Below are positions 27,301 through 33,312 of a DNA stretch of 64,000 nt, one piece after another (within the stretch, counting starts at the first letter, position 1; each line of letters begins with the position of its first letter). The DNA is taken from positions 1 through 64,000 of the forward strand of contig CALUNH010000012.1 in assembly GCA_944321965.1 (NCBI GenBank), written 5' to 3'. The position numbers were made by a program, and so were the translations under genes. The DNA is from an uncultured Alistipes sp. GTDB lineage: Bacteria > Bacteroidota > Bacteroidia > Bacteroidales > Rikenellaceae. A model generated the notes under the pieces. That model searched no databases and had not been told where the DNA came from. It saw only the letters and a program-made list of their open reading frames with translations.

Positions 27301-27525
27301 GTGCTGATGACGTCGTTCACGACGGTGCTGGGCATGTTGCCGCTGGCCATCGGCACGGGAGCCGGGTCGGAGACGTGGCAGCCGATGGGTATCGCGGTGA
27401 TCGGGGGTCTGACCTTCTCGACGATCCTGACGCTCTTCATCGTGCCGGTGCTCTACTCGATTCTGGTGCACCGCTCGCAGCGCAAGGAGCGGGAACGTCA
27501 GGCGCGTCAGGCGGACGCCCGTTGA
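24400..27525 (+). CDS. RND family multidrug efflux permease (AcrB type)
   Basis: A 1041-residue inner-membrane pump with twelve membrane segments and two large periplasmic loops, which is the HAE1/AcrB plan. The first helix is near residues 10-28. The central helix 4 has the proton-relay Asp pair in IGMVVDDAIVVLEN. Helix 10-12 regions include GIVTKNGIVMVDYMN. It uses proton entry to expel drugs, bile acids or similar compounds through the adaptor and TolC partners. It starts 14 bases after the adaptor gene. Confidence 0.94.
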   Translation: MKIYESAVRKPISTVLLFLGVMVFGLFSLSHLAVDQYPEIEIPQISVITMYPGANAAEIETNITRVLEDNLNTVSNLKKLTSKSQDNVSMINVEFEYGSDLDEGANEIRDAVSRVQSMLPDGIEYPTIFKFSTSMMPIMMLAVTAEESYPALSKILDDKLVNVLNRVDGVGAVSVIGAPEREVQVNVDPVRLDAYGLTVEQLGQIIAAENVNIPSGTIDIGNNTFNIKADGEFKLSDELRKVVVSNAGGRTVMLSDVAEIRDTLEKATMDERVNGQRGVRVMFQKQSGANTVNIVHEIQSRLPAIQKTLPRDVKMELIFEGSQEITDAIHSLSETILYAFVFVVLVVMIFLGRWRATLIICMTIPVSLICSFIYLFATGSTLNIISLSSLSIAIGMVVDDAIVVLENITTHIERGSNPKEAAIYATNEVWLSVIATTLVVVAVFLPLTMVPGMAGILFRELGWIVTIVVCVSTTAAISLTPMMSAYMLRLEGGVHDYKGLGVVYKPIDRALTWLDEAYARALNWVVHHRRITVFSMMSVFVVSLGLLTQVPTEFFPPSDNNRISATVELEQNIAVEYTSRIARQIDSIIYAKYPEVILVSASAGANSSDNAFAAMQTTGSHIINYNIRLTDVETRERSIYVISDLLRQDLDGIPEIRQYTITPGGSMGGMSGSATVDIKVFGYDMDLTNTVANDLKEKVRGLSDVRDVKLSRDDLRPEYNVVFDRDRLSYYGMNSATASQAVRNRIDGLVASKYREDGDEYDIVVRYAEPFRTRVEDVENITLYNAQGRPVKLKEVGSVVEEYAAPEIERENRQRVISVESTLGAGVALGDVVAEVNRLLADYPTPDGVDLEVGGTVEDQGDAFSDLLTLFALIVVLVYIVMATQFESLKFPFIIMFTIPFAFTGVFLALWLTSTPLSLIALIGAIMLVGIVTKNGIVMVDYMNLLIERGSGVFDAVIAGGKSRLRPVLMTSFTTVLGMLPLAIGTGAGSETWQPMGIAVIGGLTFSTILTLFIVPVLYSILVHRSQRKERERQARQADAR

Positions 27526-27558
27526 GGAAAGTAAAACCGAAAAAAACGAGAACACGCT

Positions 27559-27852
27559 ATGAAAGCCGTATTTTTATCCTATAACCAGGCGCTGACCGAC
27601 CGGGTCCACGCGATTCTGGACGAACAGGGGATCCGGGGTTTCACGAAGTGGGCCCTGACCGAGGGCCGGGGTTCGGTGGACGGTGAGCCCCACTACGGGA
27701 CGCACGCCTGGCCGTCGATGAATGCCTCGATCCTGGCCATCGTCGAGGACGCGCAGGTTGCACCGCTCATGGAGGCGTTCCGGGCGATGGATGCCGCCAC
27801 GAAGATGCAGGGTTCACGGGCCTTCTACTGGAATATCGAAGGGGGGTTCTGA
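27559..27852 (+). CDS. Small transporter-associated protein (PG0541-like)
   Basis: A 97-residue cytoplasmic protein that begins MKAVFLSYNQALTDRVHAIL and ends RAFYWNIEGGF. It resembles the PG0541 family of small proteins found next to RND pumps in Bacteroidota, which may have a PII-like ferredoxin fold. It has no signal peptide or membrane helix. It starts 33 bases after the pump gene and ends the operon before the terminator at 27911-27948. Its role is unknown; sensing of nucleotide or energy state for the pump is a guess from the fold. Confidence 0.7.
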   Translation: MKAVFLSYNQALTDRVHAILDEQGIRGFTKWALTEGRGSVDGEPHYGTHAWPSMNASILAIVEDAQVAPLMEAFRAMDAATKMQGSRAFYWNIEGGF

Positions 27853-27910
27853 GCCTCCCACTCTCTCCACTCTCTCCGTTTCTCTCCATCCTCTCCGCCC
27901 CCCCCCTCAC

Positions 27911-27948
27911 GAAAAGTCCCCCGCACAGTCAGGTGCGGGGGATTTTTC
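27911..27948. terminator. Bidirectional terminator between the efflux operon and GH97
   Basis: A 10-bp GC-rich stem (27917-27926 and 27933-27942) with A run before and T run after. It serves both convergent genes. Confidence 0.8.
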
Positions 27949-27967
27949 GTAGGAAGGATTCCGGAAG

Positions 27968-29962
27968 CTATTCGGCCTCGACCTTCAGGGTGAAGCCGCC
28001 TCCGGGAGCGAGATGCACCTCGAAGGGGCGGGATGTATCGATCCGGATCTTCTCGCGGCGGTAGTCCGAGGCTTTGCGGTCGGCATTCACGCCGTCGCGG
28101 AAGAGCTCTGCGGGGCGGGTTCCGCCGAGGAACGAAAGGTCGACCTTCAGGTCGCGGGGCGTCCAGTCGGTGATACCTCCGATGTACCACGTGGAGCCCT
28201 TGCGGCGTGCGGTGACGATGTACTCGCCGATTTCACCCGCGAGGATGCGGGTTTCGTTCCAGACGGTCGGGATTGCGGCGATGAAGCGCGTGCACTCCAT
28301 CTCCTTGAGGTAATTGGTCGGGGAGTCGCAGAGCATGTTGAGCGGGGAGTCCAGTACGATGTAGAGTCCGAGCTGGTGGCAGCGGGTTCCCTGGCTCATG
28401 GGTTCCGAATTCGAGGGACGGTAGTTCTGGCGCGTGGCGTTGATCATCGCGCCCTGGGTGTAGTCCATCGGCCCGGCGACCTGGCGGATGAAGGGGAGTT
28501 GGGTGTCGTATTTCACCTGGTCGTGGGATGCGGGGCGCCATTTGAGCTGCTCCAGGCCGTGCACGCCCTCGAAATTGAGGACGTTGGGCCAGGTGCGGTT
28601 CAGCCCGGCGGGCTTGTGTGTTCCGTGGAAGTCGATCAGGAGCCGGTATTTTGCGGCGGTAGCAGCGGCGCGGTGGTTGAAGGCGGTCATCTGCTGGTCG
28701 TCGCGGTCCATGAAGTCGACCTTGAATCCCTTGACGCCCATCTCGGCGTAGTGGCGGCAGACGCGCTCCATGTCGCGGTCGAAGGCGTAATACCCGGCCC
28801 AGAGGATAATCCCGACGTTGCGGGCGGCTCCGTACTCGACGAGTTCGCGCAGGTCGATCTCCGGCACGACCTGCATCAGGTCGGCCTGGAGGTTGACGGC
28901 CCATCCTTCGTCGAGAATGACGTATTCGATGCCGTTTTCGGCGGCAAAATCGATGTAGTATTTGTAGGTGGCATTGTTGACGCCGGTGCGGAAGTCGACG
29001 CCGACGAGGTTCCAGTCGTTCCACCACTCCCAGGCGACCTTTCCGGGCCGGATCCACGACGTGTCGTCGATTTTCGAGGGTGCGGCGAGCAGGTAGCTCA
29101 GGTTCGAGGCGGCGAGCTGCGTGTCACTGCCCACGACGGCCATGCGCCAGGGGAAGCTCCGCGGGGCGGAGACTTCGGCGATGCACTCCTTCCGTTCCCG
29201 GACGACCATCTGCAACTGGTTGTGCCCGCCCTGTTCGAGCCGGTCGGGGCAGGGTGCGAACATTCCCGTCAGGCGGTTTTTGCCGTCGGCCTTGCGGAGA
29301 TAGAGCCCGGGATAGTCGCAGAGGTCGCTCTCCGAGAGGCAGAGCTTCACGCCCTGCCCGGCATCGACCACGAGGGGCAGGAAGGCCAGACGTCCGGGAT
29401 TCATCTGCGAGAGGGGCGCTTCGGTGTAGACGTTCTCGAACGAGTGGAAGAACTGCGAGTCGAAATCGCCGTCGGTTCCTGCGGTGACATAGGGGACCGT
29501 GGTCTGGAAATCTTCGGGGAAGCGGTACTCGACGCACTCGTTCACGACGTGGAAGGGTTTGCGGGCGTTGCTCACGAAGCGGTAGGCCACGCCGTCGTCG
29601 TAGGCGCGGAACTCCACGCTCCAGTCGCCCTTCATGCGGAGGGTCAGGGCGTTGTAGTTTTCGCGGATCGAATCGGCGCGGTAGAGGGGCGAGGCGATCC
29701 ACCGGTCGACGCTGGTGCGGGCGGCTTTGGTCACGCGGGGTGCGGCGCCCCACACGGCGCCGTTGTCGAGCGTCATGGCTACGGGCGAAGCTTCCAGCAG
29801 CGTGCGTCCGTTGCGTACGATGTCGTAGGTCAGCTCCTCTCCGGCCGCAACGGTCGTCTGCAGCCGTCCGTCGGGAGAGGCGAGGGTGTAGGTTTTCCGG
29901 GGCTGGGCCTGGGTTGCGGTGGCCAGCAGCAGCGCCGCGGCGAGGAAGATCGTTTTTTTCAT
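27968..29962 (-). CDS. GH97 glycoside hydrolase
   Basis: A 664-residue secreted or periplasmic enzyme with a signal peptide (residues 1-19, ending ATATQAQ). The three GH97 domains are visible: an N-terminal beta-sandwich (to about 270), the catalytic barrel (about 290-550, with WEWWNDWN, ILDEGWAV and KGFKVDFMDRDDQ) and a C-terminal beta domain. The Asp in KVDF is at the position used as nucleophile in retaining GH97 alpha-galactosidases, whereas SusB-type inverting alpha-glucosidases lack it. I therefore lean to alpha-galactosidase over alpha-glucosidase. No promoter was recognised. It is convergent with the efflux operon. Confidence 0.88.
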   Translation of the reverse strand: MKKTIFLAAALLLATATQAQPRKTYTLASPDGRLQTTVAAGEELTYDIVRNGRTLLEASPVAMTLDNGAVWGAAPRVTKAARTSVDRWIASPLYRADSIRENYNALTLRMKGDWSVEFRAYDDGVAYRFVSNARKPFHVVNECVEYRFPEDFQTTVPYVTAGTDGDFDSQFFHSFENVYTEAPLSQMNPGRLAFLPLVVDAGQGVKLCLSESDLCDYPGLYLRKADGKNRLTGMFAPCPDRLEQGGHNQLQMVVRERKECIAEVSAPRSFPWRMAVVGSDTQLAASNLSYLLAAPSKIDDTSWIRPGKVAWEWWNDWNLVGVDFRTGVNNATYKYYIDFAAENGIEYVILDEGWAVNLQADLMQVVPEIDLRELVEYGAARNVGIILWAGYYAFDRDMERVCRHYAEMGVKGFKVDFMDRDDQQMTAFNHRAAATAAKYRLLIDFHGTHKPAGLNRTWPNVLNFEGVHGLEQLKWRPASHDQVKYDTQLPFIRQVAGPMDYTQGAMINATRQNYRPSNSEPMSQGTRCHQLGLYIVLDSPLNMLCDSPTNYLKEMECTRFIAAIPTVWNETRILAGEIGEYIVTARRKGSTWYIGGITDWTPRDLKVDLSFLGGTRPAELFRDGVNADRKASDYRREKIRIDTSRPFEVHLAPGGGFTLKVEAE

Positions 29963-30132
29963 TCGTTATGCGTTTGGGTTTGCTTCAAAGGGAGTATCCA
30001 GTTCGTAAAAATACTGAAAATATCCCGATCCTGCAAACGTTTTTTCGGACGATGGATTCGGCGGCGGCACCTCCGGGAAGAGTCCCGGAGGTGTTTTCGG
30101 CGGCGGGACGCGGCATTTTGCGTGAAAATAGT

Positions 30133-30140
30133 TACCTTTG
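30133..30140 (+). promoter_or_regulatory. -7 element almost touching the MBL gene
   Basis: TACCTTTG fits TAnnTTTG and ends 5 bases before the ATG at 30146. Initiation a few bases downstream would give a leaderless or nearly leaderless transcript. Confidence 0.5.
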
Positions 30141-30145
30141 CAACC

Positions 30146-30931
30146 ATGAAACTCACCTTTCTGGGAACCGGAACCTCGCAGGGCGTGCCCGTCATCGGGT
30201 GCCGCTGCCGGGTCTGCACGTCGGCGGACCGTCGTGACCACCGTCTGCGGACCTCGGCGATGGTCGAGACGCGGGGCGTGCGGCTCGTGATCGACGCGGG
30301 GCCTGATTTCCGCTACCAGATGCTCCGCACGGGGGTGCGCCACCTCGACGGCATCCTGCTGACCCACGAACACAAGGACCACATCGGCGGTCTGGACGAC
30401 GTGCGGGCGTTCAATTTCGTGGATTATCCCCCGACGGTCCACCGCGTGGATATCTACGCTTCGCCGCGGACCGCGGCGTGCGTGCGCAAGGATTTCGACT
30501 ACGCCTTCGCGCAGGACAAGTACCGCGGGGTCCCGGAGATCGCGCTTCACGAGATCGATGTCGAGCGGCCCTTCACGATTCAGGGCGTCGAGATCATCCC
30601 CGTTTCGGGGCACCATTCCGAGCGCTTCACCGTGACGGGCTACCGGATCGGTCGGCTGGCCTACCTGACGGACTTCAAGACGATCGCGGAATCGGAGGTG
30701 GAGAAACTCCGGGGTGTGGAGGTGCTGGTGGTCAATGCGCTGCGCTTTGCGGAGCACTACTCGCACTTCAACGTGGCGGAGGCGCTGGAGCTGATCCGGC
30801 GGGTGGGGCCTCGGGAGGCGTGGCTGACGCACATGTCGCACGACATCGGGCTGCAGGCCGAGACGGAACCGACGCTGCCGCCGGGGGTCCGGATGGCGTG
30901 CGACACGCTGGAGATCGAGTGTGCGGAGTGA
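30146..30931 (+). CDS. MBL-fold metallo-hydrolase (PhnP-like)
   Basis: A 261-residue cytoplasmic metal-dependent hydrolase. It starts MKLTFLGTGTSQGVPVIGC, has the Cys-rich CRCRVCTS segment and the metal motif THEHKDHIGG (about residue 79), and later GHHSERFTV and HMSHDIG. The closest family shape is PhnP-like cyclic phosphate phosphodiesterase or related nucleases. The substrate is unknown. The ATG at 30146 is chosen because it lies just after a promoter and gives a normal N-terminus; the frame continues upstream only as antisense of the GH97 gene. It is followed 49 bases later by an SDR gene. Confidence 0.82.
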   Translation: MKLTFLGTGTSQGVPVIGCRCRVCTSADRRDHRLRTSAMVETRGVRLVIDAGPDFRYQMLRTGVRHLDGILLTHEHKDHIGGLDDVRAFNFVDYPPTVHRVDIYASPRTAACVRKDFDYAFAQDKYRGVPEIALHEIDVERPFTIQGVEIIPVSGHHSERFTVTGYRIGRLAYLTDFKTIAESEVEKLRGVEVLVVNALRFAEHYSHFNVAEALELIRRVGPREAWLTHMSHDIGLQAETEPTLPPGVRMACDTLEIECAE

Positions 30932-30980
30932 GGCTCCGGGGCTGCGGCGTGACATCGGAAACAAAGCGTAAACAAACGAT

Positions 30981-31796
30981 ATGAAGACATTGAAGGATCG
31001 CGTGATTGTCATCACGGGCGCTTCGTCGGGGATCGGCGAGGCGATGGCGAAGGTCTATGCGGCGCAGGGCGCGAAGGTGGTGCTCGGGGCGCGGAGCGTG
31101 CAGAAGCTCCAGTTGCTGACGGGTGAAATCCGCGCGCAGGGAGGCCAGGCGGCCTACTGCGGGGTGGACGTGACGAAACCCGCGGAGTGCCGCGAGTTGA
31201 TCGAAACGGCCGTCCGGGAGTTCGGGCGTCTGGATGTGCTGATCTGCAATGCGGGGATCTCGATGCGTGCGATTTTCGACGACGTGGATCTCGACGTGCT
31301 CCACCGCCTGATGGATGTGAACTTCTGGGGCACGGTCAACTGCTGCAAATATGCGCTGCCGTACCTCCAGCGGACGAAGGGCTCGATCGTCGGCATCTCG
31401 TCGGTTGCGGGGCTGCACGGACTGCCCGGCCGCACGGGCTATTCGGCGTCGAAATACGCCATGACGGGCTTCCTGGAGACGCTGCGCATCGAGAATCTCA
31501 AGAAGGGCCTCCACGTAATGATCGCCTGCCCGGGGTTCACGGCCTCGAACGTGCGCTTTTCGGCGCTGACGGCCGACGGCTCGCAGCAGGGCGAGACGCC
31601 GCGCGACGAATCGAAGATGATGACCGCCGAGCAGGTGGCCCGGATCGTGGGGCGGGGGATCGTGCGCCGGAAGCGGCTGTGCCTGATGGAGGCCGAGGGG
31701 CGTGCGACGCACTTCGTGAAGAAGTTCGCGCCGGGCTTCCTCGACCGGATGTTCTACCTGGTGATGTCCCGCGAACCGGATTCGCCGCTGAAATAG
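30981..31796 (+). CDS. Short-chain dehydrogenase/reductase
   Basis: A 271-residue SDR enzyme. The cofactor motif ITGASSGIGEAMAKVY is near residue 11, ICNAG near residue 88, and the catalytic Ser and YSASK near residues 142-160. A longer C-terminal part (about 225-271) resembles membrane-associated DHRS7-type enzymes. The substrate is unknown. It is probably co-transcribed with the MBL gene and ends at the hairpin at 31818-31852. Confidence 0.85.
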   Translation: MKTLKDRVIVITGASSGIGEAMAKVYAAQGAKVVLGARSVQKLQLLTGEIRAQGGQAAYCGVDVTKPAECRELIETAVREFGRLDVLICNAGISMRAIFDDVDLDVLHRLMDVNFWGTVNCCKYALPYLQRTKGSIVGISSVAGLHGLPGRTGYSASKYAMTGFLETLRIENLKKGLHVMIACPGFTASNVRFSALTADGSQQGETPRDESKMMTAEQVARIVGRGIVRRKRLCLMEAEGRATHFVKKFAPGFLDRMFYLVMSREPDSPLK

Positions 31797-31817
31797 GAGT
31801 CCGCGAAGGCCGCAGAC

Positions 31818-31852
31818 AAGGGGTGCCGCAACAGTGCGGCACCCCTTCTTTT
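31818..31852 (+). terminator. Terminator of the MBL-SDR operon
   Basis: A 13-bp perfect stem (31818-31830 and 31835-31847), an ACAG loop and a T-rich end. It isolates the polysaccharide locus from upstream transcription. Confidence 0.85.
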
Positions 31853-31940
31853 GTCTTGGGGAGGCCCCGGCAACTCCGTTCGAGAGAACTGCGGGGGGTT
31901 CGAGAAAATCCCCGCAGGAATGCCTTCCCGGGCGGTTTTT

Positions 31941-31976
31941 GGACAAATTCCGCATTCCATTGCACAAAATTGAAGG
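31941..31976 (+). promoter_or_regulatory. Putative HTCS operator, copy A
   Basis: A 36-bp element shared with copies at 48753-48788 (minus) and 48826-48861 (plus). Its two ACAAA repeats start at 31943 and 31964, exactly 21 bp apart. It begins 98 bp upstream of the -7 box at 32039. It matches copy B at 28 of 36 positions and copy C at 26 of 36. Confidence 0.75.
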
Positions 31977-32038
31977 TTATTTGAGCGGTTTTGAAAATCA
32001 ATTCTTCAATTCTCGGGGTCTCTCCGCGGGGTTATGGG

Positions 32039-32046
32039 TACTTTTG
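32039..32046 (+). promoter_or_regulatory. -7 element of the GH88-SusCD operon
   Basis: TACTTTTG fits TAnnTTTG. No -33 TTG is seen at 19-23 bases upstream, as expected for a promoter that needs an activator. It lies 41 bases upstream of the GH88 ATG. Confidence 0.65.
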
Positions 32047-32087
32047 TATTCGTCAAAACAACCTGAACACAAAAACCTGAACCATTC

Positions 32088-33284
32088 ATGAGAAAAAACC
32101 TCCTCCTGATTCCGGGACTTTTTTCCCTTTTCGTGCTGAGTTCCTGCCACACGGGGTCCGATCCGAAGATCGACGCCGTGAAGCGGGCCATCGACGTTGC
32201 CCACGCCCAGTTGGAACTCTCCGCCGCGGAGTTCGATTCGCTGCCGGGTTTTCCGCGCTCGCTGATGCCGAAATTCAAGGTCGTGGACCCGAAGGACTGG
32301 ACCAGCGGCTTCTATCCGGGGACGCTGTGGGAAGCCTACCGTCTGACGGGCGACGAGCACCTGCGTGCCGAGGCCGAGAAGTTCACCGCGCGGCTCGAAG
32401 GCATACAATATTATAAGGGGACGCACGATCTGGGCTTCATGGTCTTCTGCAGCTACGGACAGCAGCAGCAGGCCCTTCACGACGCACACTCGGCCGACGT
32501 GATCGTCGAGGCGGCCAACAGCCTCATCTCGCGTCGGGATTCGGTCATCGGCGTGATCCGCTCGTGGGACTTCGGGGAGTGGAACTACCCGGTGATCATC
32601 GACAACATGATGAACCTGGAGATGCTCTTCTGGGCCTCGAAGCATACGGGAGACCCGAAATACCGCGACGTGGCGGTGCGCCATGCGGACATCACGCTGC
32701 AGAACCACTTCCGCGAGGACGCCAGCTCGTACCACGTGGTGAGCTACAACGACGACGGCACGGTCGAGAGCCGCGGGACGTTCCAGGGCTACTCCGACGC
32801 TTCGGCCTGGGCCCGGGGCCAGGGCTGGGGTCTCTACGGCTATACGATGTGCTACCGCGAGACGGGCGACACGAAATATCTGGACCATGCGCGTCGCATC
32901 GCCGCCTTCATCATGAACCATCCGCGGACGCCCGAGGATCTGATTCCTTACTGGGACTACGACGCTCCGGACATCCCGGAGGCCCCGCGCGACGCTTCGG
33001 CTGCGGCGGTGATTGCCTCGGCGCTCTTCGAGTTGTCGACGCTGGTTCCCGAGAGCGAGGGCAAGGCCTATTTCGAGCGGGCCGAAGCGATGCTGATGAG
33101 CCTGTCGTCGGACGCCTACCTGGCCGGGAAGGGCACCAACGGGGGCTTCATCCTGAAGCACAGCGTGGGTCACCTGCCCGCCGAGAGCGAGATCGACACG
33201 CCGCTCAACTACGCGGACTACTACTACCTGGAGGCGATCCAGCGTTATCTTTCGCTGCGGGGCGTGGATCCGCAGCAACTCTGA
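32088..33284 (+). CDS. GH88 unsaturated glucuronyl hydrolase, lipoprotein
   Basis: This enzyme removes the 4,5-unsaturated uronic acid left at the non-reducing end by polysaccharide lyases. The 398-residue protein has a lipoprotein signal with Cys 20 (LFVLSSCH), so it probably sits on a membrane. The two catalytic Asp residues of the family are seen as D114 (THDLGFM) and D172 (IIDNMMN). The alpha/alpha barrel pattern of repeated Trp/Tyr-rich helices is clear. It is the first gene of the operon that also holds SusC and SusD, followed after 28 bases by the PL12-like gene. The freed uronate can enter the KduI-KduD route. Confidence 0.93.
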   Translation: MRKNLLLIPGLFSLFVLSSCHTGSDPKIDAVKRAIDVAHAQLELSAAEFDSLPGFPRSLMPKFKVVDPKDWTSGFYPGTLWEAYRLTGDEHLRAEAEKFTARLEGIQYYKGTHDLGFMVFCSYGQQQQALHDAHSADVIVEAANSLISRRDSVIGVIRSWDFGEWNYPVIIDNMMNLEMLFWASKHTGDPKYRDVAVRHADITLQNHFREDASSYHVVSYNDDGTVESRGTFQGYSDASAWARGQGWGLYGYTMCYRETGDTKYLDHARRIAAFIMNHPRTPEDLIPYWDYDAPDIPEAPRDASAAAVIASALFELSTLVPESEGKAYFERAEAMLMSLSSDAYLAGKGTNGGFILKHSVGHLPAESEIDTPLNYADYYYLEAIQRYLSLRGVDPQQL

Positions 33285-33312
33285 AACAGCAATCCCTAAA
33301 ACCATTAACCAT

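Noticed and set aside
24382-27555. Minus-strand open frame of 1057 codons opposite the RND pump
   Set aside because: Composition is Arg/His/Asp-rich with no motif. The plus-strand pump is unmistakable.
28013-30145. Upstream extension of the MBL hydrolase frame
   Set aside because: It is antisense to GH97 and lies before the promoter at 30133. The ATG at 30146 gives the normal N-terminus.
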